Source: Tillandsia leiboldiana (Eukaryota; Streptophyta; Magnoliopsida; Poales; Bromeliaceae). Taken from it: a stretch of 64,000 nucleotides of DNA. The DNA lies in the NCBI GenBank assembly GCA_029204045.2, contig CM055075.1, forward strand, positions 21,262,491 to 21,326,490, read 5' to 3'. Shown one piece after another: positions 11,690 to 24,157 of this stretch; the first letter of the stretch is position 1; every line of letters starts with the position of its first letter. The notes under the pieces are model-generated. The model was given only the letters and a program-made list of their open reading frames with translations, made no database searches and was not told the origin of the DNA. The position numbers were made by a program, and so were the translations under genes.

Positions 11690-13254
11690 CCTACGGTGAA
11701 ACCCTTTTTCCGAGCTCGAGCTCACGCGAACGCCCCTTTTCCGCACGAACTCGAGCTCCAGCTCTCCGAGCTCTCCCTCTTATCTCCCTCCCCACCCTCT
11801 CCGAGCTCAATCCCCCCTACCTCCTCATCCTCCTCCGACGACGATCTAGGGTTAGTGTTCCGCTCTCTGACTCCGCTGCCGCGGCCGCTCCCTTGCGCTG
11901 CTCGTCATCGTCGGTGCCCAACCCTGACGAGCAGGGCCCGCCGCAGGAGGCCGTGCTCAAGGCCATTCGATCGAATCCTCTCTCTCTCTCTCTGCGAACG
12001 GAACCCTAGAGCTAAGATCGTCGTCGTCTTCTTCTTCGGCATTCTCACACTAGGGTTTCCCCTCGATGGAGGCGTCGGTCGACCAGGACCAGAAATGGCT
12101 CGTGGAGTGCCTCACGGCGGCGCTCGACACCAACAGCGAGATCAGGTCCTTCGCTGAGGCATCGTTGAAGCAAGCTTCGCTTCAGCTAGGTTGCTTGCTC
12201 CATCTCCATCTCCCCGACCATTTCCTTTTTAGCTCGCTCTTCGTGGTTTGTTTGGTAATGGTAATGGTGATTAATCCAGTTAAGAGCGATCCTGGGATCC
12301 AAATTTTATGCTTTGTCGTGTGTTTGAGCATTTGCGAGAATTGCCCTTTCTCTTGAATCTTATTAGTGACGAGGGCAACAGAGATGGAGGTAAAGTCTTG
12401 ATTAGTATTGTAAGTATGGGGAATTATTCTTGATTGTAGTATCTCCTCGTCAAATGCATACTACATTGAAATCTTTTAATATTTTTCACTTATTTCATGG
12501 TACGATAAATTTGTGCTTGTCTTTTCTTGGTGAATAAATGCAATTCATGGAGCCTTAAGATGTCTGGCGCTTCTCTCTTCCGATCTAGATGATATAGTGG
12601 TTCCAAAATTAGTTCCCAGTCTGTTCCCACACTTGCACACAATTATATCATCTCCTCACGTGAGTTTAGATGCTTTCAGATTTCGTCTGGATCTTTTGGC
12701 TTGTTAGCTGTTTTTTTTTTTTGCAATTTGCAAGGAAATAAATTAGCTTGTGATCTTAATCTGATTTCATCTACTAATTCAACCATATAATTTTGTAAAT
12801 CCAGCTGTATGAAAATTCTCTGCGTGCAAAGGCACTTTCCATAGTTCATTCTTGTATTTCTGTGTTGGGTTCAATGAATGGTGTTTATAAAGTAACCTAT
12901 TTCCTATTTCCTTTTTCTTTTTTAATTGCTCTCGGATGTTTCTATTGCTGTTCTTTCAAAACCGTGTCTTATGAGTTCAGTGTTGTAGGCAGAAACTAGC
13001 AGTTTGATGATGCCTATGCTCAGTTCGTTAATGGAGCAATTTTCTGTAATCTTACAATCTCCAGTGCAATCGGAAGAACCAGACGACTGGAGCATTAGAA
13101 TGGAGGTATATCAATTTTTCTACTTGCCGAATTTTAGATTAAAGCAGAAATCATATTTTTGATTTTACTGTTCTTTTTATCACTAGGTGCTCAAATGCTT
13201 ACTCTAGTCCGTCCAAAACGTCCCAAGCCTGCCTGTAGCACAATATTCTGGCAC
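11690..13254 (+). pseudogene. Importin-9/KA120-like gene fragment (5' end) in CACTA G
   Basis: A 5' leader (11690-12065) and start ATG 12066 (MEASVDQDQKWLVECL) open exon 1, to about 12187. It matches the N-terminal HEAT region of importin-beta-type nuclear import receptors. Further exons are about 12540-12659 (ALRCLALLSSDLDD), 12805-12891 (LYENSLRAKALSIVHSC), 12989-13105 (MEQFSVILQSPVQSEEPDDW) and 13187-13254. All the later exons have GT donors and AG acceptors in the right phase. The coding section between exon 1 and the second recognisable exon is absent, the exon 1 donor is uncertain, the last exon has an in-frame TAG and everything downstream is missing. It is therefore a captured fragment, not a working receptor. 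The KA120 assignment rests on family memory. Confidence 0.8.
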
Positions 13255-13424
13255 GTATACAACTTCTAATTTTCTCAAAAACTTGATTTTGAGAAAATCA
13301 AGTGCTTTTTATCACTAGGTGCTCAAATGCTTACTCTAGTCCGTCCAAAACGTCCCAAGCCTGCCTGTAGCACAATATTCTGGCACATATACAACTTCTA
13401 ATTTTCTCAAAAACATGATTTTAG
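13173..13424 (+). repeat. 132-bp tandem duplication of an importin exon
   Basis: The segment starting at 13173 recurs at 13305 with only a few differences over roughly 115 bases. It contains the last importin exon with its acceptor. The second copy has changed the splice donor from GT to AT (CACGTATAC to CACATATAC). Confidence 0.9.
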
Positions 13425-13469
13425 ATTAATTTGAAACAATGCTATATTATGCATATGTTTGCATATCAG

Positions 13470-13745
13470 CTTCCAGGACAAGCTTGGAAGACTACAAAGC
13501 AAAGTTGATTCTCTTGATCAAGACAAGGTTAACTCTTACCAGTGTTCTCTTGCATAATCATATTGGATTTACTGAAGACCGCATTGATTTGCACTATGAG
13601 CTTGAGAGCATCCAATTTCTTTTTTATGTTACAAAAGCAAATTGCGCGTCCCTTACTAATTAGTCATTGCTTTATTTTACAGAGCATCTTGGAGGGAAAA
13701 CTCGACTACCTGCAGAATGGAAACGATTCATTGGTGTAGAAGGAG
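13470..13745 (+). pseudogene. Two exons of a coiled-coil protein, captured in CACTA G
   Basis: Exon 13470-13527 (FQDKLGRLQSKVDSLDQDK) follows CAG and precedes GT. Exon 13683-13745 (SILEGKLDYLQNGNDSLV, then TAG and two codons) follows AG and precedes GT. Both are in the same phase and both have heptad-like Leu/Ile spacing. The source gene is not recognised. The in-frame TAG at 13737-13739 marks decay. Confidence 0.5.
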
Positions 13746-13935
13746 GTACATTCTACTTTTGTCATTTATAATGATGTAATTTGTGGACTATCAAGAGTTC
13801 AGTATTGTCGTAATCACTTGAGTTGCATGTTGGCTGTTGCTACTTATAAAATTCTCTTTTCTGATTAACTTGGTGATTCCTGCAAATCATATTGTGGATT
13901 CTAGACTATTAACAATAAAAAGTTTTAATTCACAG

Positions 13936-14031
13936 ATTTCCATATTAAGAGCTAGTTTTCCGCAAGAAATATTTAGCTTTTCTTTTGGTGGATCTAGTGG
14001 CAACCTACTAGCTGCTGGTTCTAATGCTCAG
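13936..14031 (+). pseudogene. WD40-protein exon (WDR89-like), captured in CACTA G
   Basis: A 96-base open exon sits between CACAG and GTGAAG. It encodes a WD-repeat-like strand pattern, PQEIFSFSFGGSSGNLLAAG, at residues 9-28 of the exon. The pattern resembles plant WDR89-type proteins. Only this exon is recognised; it could also belong to the same source gene as the coiled-coil exons just upstream. Confidence 0.5.
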
Positions 14032-17000
14032 GTGAAGTCACTGCTCTTTTAAATAAGAAATTTGCTAATATTTTGTATATTTTCAACAGTTTAATCTGGA
14101 TTGTCAAAAATAGATGCTTAAACTTCTATGAAAACTTTATGTTTTCAACTGTTATACTTACAGTTATTCTCATTTATCTTTTTATATGTGTTGTGATACA
14201 ATAATTAAAATTTCTTCTACTTATTCTGCATAATTTCTCTATAGTTGTTATGCGTGAGAATAACAAAGTAGTGTAATTAGTACTGTTAAAGCTAAGATTT
14301 GATTGTAAAGTTTTACTATGAGAATCATCAAGTTTGAAACATGGCGTAAGTCTAGGGATTGAATAGTTTATCTGCCAAAGTGTGCAAACGCATAGCATTC
14401 ACTCTCGCCTCTTTACTTTATTTTGCAGAATTTACAAGGAGCATATTGGTATTTTAAAGAAATGAAAATCAGTGTTTGGAGCATAATAAAATTATGTCTG
14501 GACCTAGATGGCGGATGATATGGCGTTGTCTTTAAGTTATTATGCTCCAAACGGAAGCTTAGTATGCTAGACGATAAATTAGGAAGCTTTGACATGAAAT
14601 TGATGCAACCTTTAAATTACAATGCTTTGACATGAAATTGATGTAAACCTGAGGTTGGAGCATTGATGCAGGTTTTTTGACACCATTATTCCATTTATAA
14701 ATTATCATTGTTAAATTAAATATTCCTTTACCAATGTTTGTGCTAGATTTTAGGTTTTAGTAAACAAAATTATAAAATTATTATGGTATTTAAATAGCCT
14801 TACTGAACTTACTCTTTACATTCTTTGCTTCCCTCCAATCTACATTAACTATGAACTTTCTAACTTGTATCCTCATAGTTACTATTGATGATCAAATAAA
14901 TAAGTCAAATTGCAATTTCATGTGATAAAGCATGCAGGTTAATGTTTTGAAGTGGATTGAGCGAAAAGGAGTAAAATTATTCTATTTGGTTGCTAGATTG
15001 TTTAATACTTCTTACTAAATGTCACGCCCCGAGTTAAAAAACCAGTATATAATTTTTTTTTTTTTTTTTTTTTAATCAGAGTTGCAAATCATCCAGGGCA
15101 ATGACAGACCGCCACATATATAGAAGAGTCCCAATCCCCTATGGAATTGAGCCTTTTCTATATATGCACGGCTAGCTTGGCAACAAACATCAGAGTACTA
15201 ACTACGTACTACAAAAATAATAATAATACAAGTAAACTTTACAACTGAAATACAAATTCCTTTTTCTTAAACATTTATTACATAACTTTTCGGCTGTCCA
15301 GGGTCAACCTCTATATCGATACCTCGCCAATTCGTCCCGACATCCCAACACCCGCTCGACCTGGAAAATAGTCACCCGAGGGTGTGAGACAAACCGGAGT
15401 GTATCCCAGTGGGCACGACGAGCCGAGAAATAGCAGATCGTACCTACTGGTATACAATACTAGCGGATAGTAAAGATCACATTAGGTAAGCATTTATGAA
15501 GCGAATGAATAACCAACAGGAATTAGTATAATCTTGACAAGAATATAATGAACCAAGCATGCTGAATAATTGTATAGGCAGGTATCAAACAAATGAATAT
15601 CAGGAATCATGAGATAAGACAAAAGTAGACTAAAAGCAACATATGCATCAAATAGATGATATATCAAATTATCCAATCACAAGCCACCATATTGGTTCCA
15701 CAAAACCTCAGGCGAATTTGCCCACTTGGCACCAGCGGGTTGACATTTCCCTCCACAAAGGGTCATGGGTTGCCACTGCTAACCACTTTACCGGTAAAGA
15801 ACATTTCCACGGGGCGCGACCCCGGCAATGTTCGTGAAGTACAACGGTGCGGGCGATCAAATGCAAATGCTCAAACTCACGGTCCACTGACCGGGTAATC
15901 GGCAATAAGCCAGGAAATCCCCACTGGGATGCAATCAACTGAATCTCAACTCTCATGCAGGAATAATCAGCAACTAATCAACTAAATCTCAACTCATATG
16001 CAAGATCAAAGGCAAATCTCAACTCAACATAAGATCAACTGCAAATCTCAACTCAATCATGCAGACCAACCAAACATACAAAACTAAACACATATTTTTG
16101 AGAAAACTATTTTGAAAACAGATTTTAGGCCCAAACTTCGAAGAGCAATGCCTTTGTCCTATCAAACAAGAATAGACTCAGGTGACCCTACGACGTTTAG
16201 TAAAACATTTAGTTGATTAAAATTATGTGTTCAGCAGTGTAATATTTGATCAACAGGAAAGCAGGCTCAATCATAATGCAAATGCTCAAGCTCTCGGTCC
16301 ACTGACCGGGTAATCGGCAACACGCCGAGAAATCCCCACTGGGATGCAATATCAGAATCAACTGAGTCTCAACTCATATGCAAGAATAAGCAGCAACTAT
16401 ATATCATGGATGAGATATAATCAGGAAGTACTGATAATCAGGTATATAACCTAGCAAATGACCAATCAGGCATGGCAAATGTCCAGAATAATGATATGAA
16501 TACTGGAAGCACTATGTAAAGCAACAGATAACTGATAAAAGTTATAACTTAGGCATGAAGCAGTATAAACTGAATCAAAAGGAAGGCAGGCTCAAAGTAA
16601 TAGTTAAGCTACCAAAAACAGGGGTCCAACCAATACCGTACACAGAGGGCCGAAATGATAAAGCCCGGACAGAAGATAAACCCACCTGTCAAATCGCAGG
16701 CGACTAGACTGAATCGACTGTACGCTCAGAACCAGATGCAAACTGGACAGACCTGAATCAACATATTGATCAGGGATCAACTCTAACTTATTTCAAGTCA
16801 ACTTATCCCTTTTAATTACTTAACCTCAGTGTTTGACAATCACACTTAGACCAACATAATCTTTTTAGCACTGTTTTCGCTCGTTCTTTCAACTGAAGAT
16901 TCATTTTAATGAACCGTCACTTCCAGCAGGTGACATTTATCTTGTTGAACACCGTGCTCACCAATTTGCGGCAGCACGGGACCCGAGGAAAACTTCGGGC

Positions 17001-19088
17001 AATAAAACACTCCTCTAACATAGCTATTTTGCATTTTTGTTTCTCCGGATCATCGAAACCTAAATCTAACGCGAGCATCGCGTCCAGTGACCCCAAATTA
17101 GCCAGGAGCTCACTGTTACAGTTTTTCAAACAGTCCAAAAATAGGACTTGGCGAAACATTATTTTTAGAGCTTGATTACATTAGAACTCAACTTCTACTT
17201 AACCAGAACCAATTCTGCATGAACCACATGCTTAAAATACCTCAAGAATCACTGTGCTTGCCCTAGTGCAGCACAGAAGTTGCTGGATCAAAAGATCCAA
17301 CACCTTGCTCACTAACATAAAGCACAATGCTCCAAACCTCTGTCCACACAGATCTAACTTGATCTGAAGTGAGCATCAAGCTCAGGGGGTTATTTGGAGC
17401 ATCTTTCATATTTAACTCGAAGCTTAATTCTGCAAAAAATCTCTTTGTGGCATTTAAACAAACAGGTGGTGTGCACAATTCACACACAAGCACACAACAC
17501 CTTCCCAGGCTTAGTTCTCTGCAATTACTAGACCAAAACCTTTAAAACTTGGAGGGAAATGATCCTCCAGGTTGCAGAAGTGTTTCCAGCAACTTGGAGT
17601 ATCCATGCTGCATAGGTTAGCCGAGATTCCCAAGGTTGAAGATGATGCCATTGCATTGAAATTCGTGACCAACCAACCATAGCATCTGGGACCAAACCAA
17701 AATCACCAACAGGTGCTAAAACCCTCATTGAACCTTCCTGTGCCAGTGGCCGGCAGCAGAACACGGCGGCGGCGCGGCGGAGCCAAAAGCTCGGTTTGGA
17801 GCTTTCACCTCTAATGGTGGATTTCACCAGAGACAACATGGAGCCTCCCAACATGGATGGAAAGTCTCTACCCCATCTCAGGAAGCTTCCTGACCATCTC
17901 ATCCCGGCCGGAGATGGCCGGAGCGCCGGCGGCCGCATTTGGTTCACTCCTCGGGTCATCCATGGCATCTTGATTTTCAAGATGCATGGAAGCCATGCAA
18001 GTACATGGATGCACTCCCCTTGGTCCCAGCAAGTGTTCTGGGTAGGTGGCTGGCGGCGGGGAAGCGCGCCGGCGCCGGAGCACAAGGCTCGGCCGTGGTG
18101 CAATTTTCCCGAAAACTAGGGCATAAATCTGCCATTGATCCGCTCGATTATACTCTACCAAATTTGGTGGGGTAGATCCTCATCCCCTACAGTCCATGCC
18201 TACCAACTTTGGCTCATTTTGGTCCATTGGTTGTGGAGTTATGACGAGGCAGAGCTAATGCTAGGTTTCCGGCGAACTTTTTCTCCCGCCGGCCAACCCA
18301 CATGCATGGGGGCTCGGGCTTGTGCAGGGAGTATCCTAATAACTTCACTAACCTACTGCTAGTGGTCTAGGGTGCAAACAACCAGTGGTTTAGTGTCCTT
18401 ACCTTGGCCGGAGTTGGTGAAGGCAAGGATGAAGCCGGTTACTTCCTCCTCCTTCGCGCAGCCTCAGCAAAACTCCAGGAAAGTCCTCAGGTGCAGGGAA
18501 GCTCCACAAGATTTCCAAATCCAAGTTTGATTGAAGTTGGTTCAAGGTTTCTTCCCCCTTTTTCTCTCTCGGGTTATCTTCCCTTGAATGATGTCCTCGG
18601 CCAACTCCAATGTACCAGCAACGGTATGGGGAAATCAGAGGAGTTTTGTGATGCCTTAACATCTCTCAGACCCCTCGTGTACTGAGCCAAGGAACCCAAA
18701 AGCCACTTCACACTTAATGCATTGATTCCTTTGCAAATAACCCTAAACCTAGTTCACACTCAACCTCAATCTCTGGAATCTTCACAGGAGATGCAAAAAT
18801 GCACCCAGAACCTTGATACATTAAGCTTGAAGTATTTGGTACATAAAATATATAGGTTCTTTAGAAAATAATTGATTTTCGACACTTTTTACGCAATTCG
18901 AGAAAATCCGCTCAGCGAATTGCGAAACCGACTTCGCCACGACGTCCTGCTCGTCGAGACCTGCCAAGTAGCCTATATGTTTGCTTAGTTTGGCGCTCGT
19001 ATAAAATCTCGGGCCATCTAATTCGACAGATTACAGTCTGACGCACGCACTTCGATGCACCCAGATCGCCAAACACGAAAACCGTCAG

Positions 19089-22000
19089 TGTCACGCCCCG
19101 GGTCGAAACTGCGACCCGGGCTCGCCAACAGATCCGCCGCCCATACGGGAAGCCCCGTATAGACGTAGCGACTAACCTGCAAAAGAGATCTACACTAAAC
19201 AGATATCAGAGCTGATAAAGTAAAAGCTGGATAAAATAAATACAACTCTAACAAAATATACAACCAGAGTCCTCACCAAATACAATATCTCTCAAAATAA
19301 GAAGAGTACAACTCAATCCTCACTACAAGGTCACTCGACAAGAACTCACAAAAAGTAGGGAGGTACATCTACTCTCAAGCGACAACTGGTAGGGATCTAT
19401 CTCGCGACTCCCTTACCTCGATCAGTCGGGTCAGCAACAGGTGCGGCAGGAACTGGAGCAGAAGAAGAAGTCCCTGGGAAAAAAATACACCACGACGGGT
19501 GTGAGAACTACGTCCCAAGTAGTTCTCAGTGGGTGCAGCCAACAAGCCCGACGGTCTGCCCACTAAGTCTACTAGAGGCAAAAAGTAACAATGCAGTGCG
19601 GAAAGGGAAAAGCTGGTAAAGTAATCTCTACAGCTACTATGCCTCTATCTAGATGCTCAAAAGTGGGGCAGAAAGAACATGATGCTACAACTAGCTCTCG
19701 ACTCAAATCACCCAATCCCAACTGACTGCCGCATAGGGTCCAGTCAAACCTGCGCCTACCTACTGCTGTCACGTCCCGGGGGACCGGACTTACGTAGGGC
19801 GTCCGTGGCTGCCACTAACTGGCCCAGCCAGAGGGACTGTGTCCGTGACTGCCACTAACTGGCCCAGCCAGAGGGAACACTGCGTCGACAAGTCGCGATA
19901 GAAGAACAGGCCCAACTCCGGAGTGGCTCTCGAGGGGAGCGACCCCACCGAGGAAAGTATCCCCGCATCTCTGTCGAGCTCAAATGTGGCTCATGCAGGC
20001 TATAATCCAAATCCTCGATCAACAAGATCGACTGAAACCAAGGAAACACTATCTCACACACAGGCTGGAAAACTGCACAGCCGGGACTCACTGTCACTCA
20101 AAATAGCTCTCAAGATCTCAAATCTACAACCCAAGTCACTCTCCCAAAGAAACCTGGTCTACAGACTGCTAACAACTCCACTCGGTCCCCAGACACGAGT
20201 GTAAATGCATCCCACAATAATCCGACCTCTCGGCCCACTACTTGGGCGAGGAGAACTCTAAGTCCAGAGTGATATACAGAAAAGTGATGTGGGAGTGTCT
20301 AGACCAATAGAACCTAGCCCAAGTTGAGGTTTTCTACAGTCTGGCTGAACATGCATCATATGGCAGTGGTGCTAGGTCAAGTTCCAAGATAAATAATAAA
20401 CAACAGCTTGTAGGGGGCAAGATAATAATAATCAACACCTTAGGGGAGAAAAATAATCACAGGATCATCTAACTACAACAGGAACATCAATTCACACATT
20501 CTAGCATGCTGGACATCAAACATTAAAATATGCAAGTCCCTAAAGTTAGAATTAGTCCACAGTCCGCTGATCTTGAAAAGAGGTCATCCACCTGATGCGC
20601 TGATCAGTCCAAGTCCTACAGCTGATAATACCAACAACACAGCAACTCACTGTCCAGTAAATCCAGTACAGTCCAAATCCCACCTGGATTCAACAAAGGC
20701 TACAATTATACATAATCCCCCAAAAATCTGTCCAAAAATCACATGCTGAATTTCAGCTGCACAGAAGCCAAAATATCACCTGCTGAAAGTACTCAATAAA
20801 TTCCAATAAAAATATCCCGGCGTTCTTCACGCCGATAGCTTCGAAACAAGTACCTGCACGCCCAAATCGGAGTTCCGTAGGCCAAGATATAAATTCCACA
20901 ACACGGGCGCGCGAAGACATACAACCACATAACTGTAAAATCTGGCACAGATAAAAAAAGGAAGATGTATACCTCCGGGAAGATCTCAGGAAATTCTAAA
21001 AAAAATACCACAATGATCCTTGCGTCGAGTAGATGAAAAAAGTCTATAAGCACGCCCTGATCCGAGATTTGTGCGCGAAGATCTCTTCAAAAGAAGCTGC
21101 TGTCCTCCCCAAAAACTCACAGCAAGAAGGGTCCAAATGAGCACGAGAAAACTCCTCGAAAAACGTGAAATCTGAAAATGTACGAGAAACCCAAAATCGT
21201 AGCCTCACCTGTTACGAATCCAGCAGCGAAGAAAACGCTCGAAAAGATGGTCGGAGTAGGTCGGGGGAGCTCGTACACCGAAGAGCGACGGAAGAAACAC
21301 CGAAGAAAGAGCGTCGCGCCGCGCCAAGAAAATGAGAATCTCGAAAAGCGTGCCCCAAAAAATCCCCAAACTCTGCAGATGGAAGCTTGAAAGTGTGAGG
21401 ATCAACTTTGGTGAAGAGCTCCCTTCGGTTTGAGGCTCGGAAGTGCCAAAAAAGACGAAGGGAAAGAGTTTCGGGCTATTTATAGGCCGCAGGGAACAAA
21501 TGGAGAAATTCCCATTTTGTCCGGACTTTCGGGCGCAGGGGGGTTTTCGGGCGGCTACAGTGTTGGGCCTGGCCCAACACTGTGCGCGCCCGAATTCCTC
21601 CCGTGCGGCCACGTAGCCCAGCAAACAGGCGGCAGCGGGCGGAGCCACTCAGCGGCGGCCACGTCGCGCGCCTCCCCGCCCGACACGCGTCCCGCACAGC
21701 GAACAGCTGTGCGGGGCGCGCCAAACGCCGCCACGTGTCCCTCCCCGCGGTCAAAGCGGGTAGGTGGCGCCCGCCAGTGGCAGGGCGACACGTGGCCCTG
21801 CCACTGTCGCGGTCGCACGAGGCGCTCGTCCGCCGTTCCGTGCACCGCGCCTCGTGAGCCCGCGAATGGGGTGACGACACGTGTCCTGTGCACCCGGTCC
21901 ACGCAGCCAATTAAGGTTCCGTGGACCGCGCCGCGTGCACTGACCAACCGCGGGATGCCACGTGTCCCCCCGCCCCGGTCCATGCACCGCCGCGCAATTT

Positions 22001-22452
22001 CTGTAGACCGCGCCTCACGGGCCCGCCAATCAGGCGGCGCCACGTGTCATGCGCCGGGTCCGTGCACCCAGCCGCGGCGCTCTGTGGACCGCGCGCTGCG
22101 GACCGGCCAATCATGGGCTGCCACGTGGCAGCCGGCGGTCCACGGCCCCTCCCATGCACCGAATTTCAGCGAAAACTTCCGGGAGTCCGTTTTTGGGCAT
22201 CCGGACTCAGAATTTAACAAGCAAATAGCCGTTTTCAAGCGTTTTTCCGCGCTGAATCCATTTCCAAGCTCAGTTTGGCCAAAACCTTTTCAGAATTTCG
22301 GCAAACACAGCCGAAGGCCAACACAGCTGAAGATAACTCACAGGGTCCATCTGTAGCATTCCCTTGATGCACAATGGGCCAGACGCACCGACAATAGGTG
22401 TTCTAAACAATGGATTCACCAGAAAAGCTGCATGGGAAACTGGGCCACCACA
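19089..22452 (-). mobile_element. Solo LTR I (gypsy) nested in H
   Basis: It starts TGTCACGCCCC at 19089 and ends GGCCACCACA at 22452, with duplication GTCAG at 19084-19088 and 22453-22457; length 3364 bp. On the minus strand it starts TGTGGTGGCCC. The R/U5 part (19089-20300) closely resembles the reverse of the E LTR end, including the paired motif CATACGGG/CCCGTAT around the tract after the terminus, so I and E are related families. Confidence 0.92.
21476..22150 (-). promoter_or_regulatory. U3 promoter of LTR I with G-box array
   Basis: On the minus strand the TATA box TATAAATAG is at 21484-21476. Upstream of it, 21590-22150 carries at least six CACGTG cores, mostly GCCACGTGTC or GACACGTGG, alternating with GTGGACCGCGC words and CCAAT/ACCAA words. 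The long overlapping frames in this GC-rich block are not genes. Confidence 0.75.
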
Positions 22453-22847
22453 GTCAGTGCCATTGCGCTCAGAACGTCGAAATTAGCTAGGTTCGACTAC
22501 TCATACCCCTATGTCAAGGTTCCGGATAATAAATCGGCCAATAGTGGTCGAAAGGGGATTTGAAACATAGGGTTACTATTCACAACTTAAGTTTTGGGAC
22601 CCGTTCTTCTTCGCTGTTTTGCGGAAGATCCGACCGTCAGATCGTCGACAAGTGAATATGAAACTTTCATGTTTCGACGAGACGATCGCAATGGTGCTCT
22701 CGGATTTTCGAGATCAGGCTCCGATCAAAAGTCGATATTTCTGGGCCACTATTGATCCACTATGTCCCCAAATTTTGCCAAAATTACTAATTTTATAAAT
22801 TCCAAAGTAAATTTAAAGTCTTTAATTTTCTAGATTACTACACTAAA

Positions 22848-23244
22848 TTTTTGTCTAAGTTAATATTGGTTTTGATTGGTGAATTAACTATTTATGCTAA
22901 TGTTTATTTTTGTCTGCCATTGTAGGATGGATATTTTGTCTGCGCTAACATATACATTACAAGAGCGCACAACTAAATTGAAAGCAATATATATGCTATA
23001 AGAGTGATGTATTTGAAGATCTTACTAATTCATCGTGAATAAAAAAGTGATGAAATTTTTTTTGTTCCCTTATTATTTCGAGTGTTTATGCAATAGTAGA
23101 ATTTTTTATATTTTTTGATTGGGATTAATATTGTTGATTGAAGTTTACTAATGTTGAAACACTTAAATTTTTTGTTCTTTACTACAAAGTTTTCGTATTG
23201 CCATGTTTATTTAGTATTTTATAATTTACTGTTGCTTTGGAGTA
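22848..23244. other. AT-rich interior of CACTA G, no gene seen
   Basis: This noncoding AT-rich stretch continues the CACTA interior after solo LTR H. No exon or repeat was recognised. Confidence 0.5.
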
Positions 23245-23696
23245 TCGTCAATTATTTAAATTAACAATTCTTTTTAGAGTCGACAACTATTTAAATTAAC
23301 AACTCTTTTTAGAGTCGGTAACTATTTAAATTAATGACTCTTTTTAGAGTCGGTAACTGTTTAAATTAACGACTCTTTTTAGAGTCGACAAATATTTAAA
23401 TTAACGACTCTTTTTAGAGTCGGTAAATGTTTAAATTAACGACTCTTTTTAGAGTCGGCAACTGTTTAAATTAATGACTCTTTTTAGAGTCAGCAACTAA
23501 TATATTACCGACTCTAAAAAGAGTCGGAAAAAATTTTCCATCTCTCTATTAAAGTGTCGGTATATTTGTCCCGACATAGTCATTTAACGACTCTTTACTC
23601 GACGCTTTTAAAAGCATCGGGGTTATTTTTGCCGACTCTTTAAAGTGTCTTTAATTATTATCCGAAGCGTCCTTAAGTGCAAGATTTGTTGTAGTG
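23245..23696. repeat. 35-bp tandem array and right terminus of a second CACTA element
   Basis: Seven units of about 35 bp run 23245-23520, each with the near-palindrome GACTCTTTTTAGAGTC and a TTTAAATTAA spacer. They are followed by inverted copies and the sequence TTTGTTGTAGTG ending at 23696, a CACTA terminus. Such arrays are typical subterminal repeats. The matching left terminus with the same subterminal word was not found, so this is probably a truncated second CACTA inside G. Confidence 0.65.
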
Positions 23697-23836
23697 CCTG
23701 TATATTGTCAAAGTAAGCAGTAGATGTGGTGAATAGTGAATCTGGTTGGTATGTGATATTTTTATGTTTGTTGGTTTATCGAACTTATACTAAATATGTT
23801 AATTTGAAATTTTCTTTTTCTTTTCTTTAACGGAAG

Positions 23837-24157
23837 CGGCATATGCAAATGTTCCTTTGACTCCATACGAGCTTCCTGATGGCCAGTAAGTTTAAATTTA
23901 TTGTTATCTTATATGCTTGAATTGCTTATATGCTAATTTACCTTGATGTTCATTGGCATAGCTGCAAAATTTGACTAGTGACATTTTTATGCCACCTTTT
24001 TTCGTCCTTGTATATTCATGTTATTAGTGAAGCATTCATAATCTATTAGTACTTCTCTGTGTAAAATTATGCTATCCGACTCTTGAAAAGAACTATTGAA
24101 ATTGGTGCTGATAGATTCAAGATTTCTGATGTTCTGTTTAATCCATATTTATCTCAG
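23837..24157 (+). pseudogene. Actin-related protein 4 (ARP4) exon pair, captured in CACTA G
   Basis: Exon 23837-23885 (AYANVPLTPYELPDG) follows GGAAG and ends before GTAAGT. Exon 24091-24157 (TIEIGADRFKISDVLF) follows AAAAG and ends before GTAAGA. Joined in phase they give the actin-fold segment typical of ARP4, a nuclear subunit of chromatin remodelling and acetyltransferase complexes. No other ARP4 exon is present, so this is a fragment with intact splice signals. Confidence 0.8.

Larger units (their letters stand above)
15020..22842 (-). mobile_element. Solo LTR H (gypsy), interrupted by solo LTR I
   Basis: The plus-strand start TGTCACGCCCC (15020) and end TACTACA (22842) are flanked by the duplication CTAAA at 15015-15019 and 22843-22847. 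Without the insert it is about 4.45 kb. It has no primer site, polypurine tract or internal coding region. Inside, a block of about 75 bp with GGTCCACTGACCGGGTAATC occurs twice (about 15860-15935 and 16278-16350). The frames near 17528-18103 and 18399-18685 lie in leader-like sequence and resemble no known protein. Confidence 0.87.

Noticed and set aside
12066..13254. Functional importin gene
   Set aside because: It has correct exon borders and start, but coding sequence is missing after exon 1, an exon has an in-frame TAG, and the rest of the gene (over three quarters) is absent.
17528..18103. 191-codon minus-strand frame in LTR H
   Set aside because: It lies in an LTR leader region, overlaps open frames on the other strand and resembles no known family.
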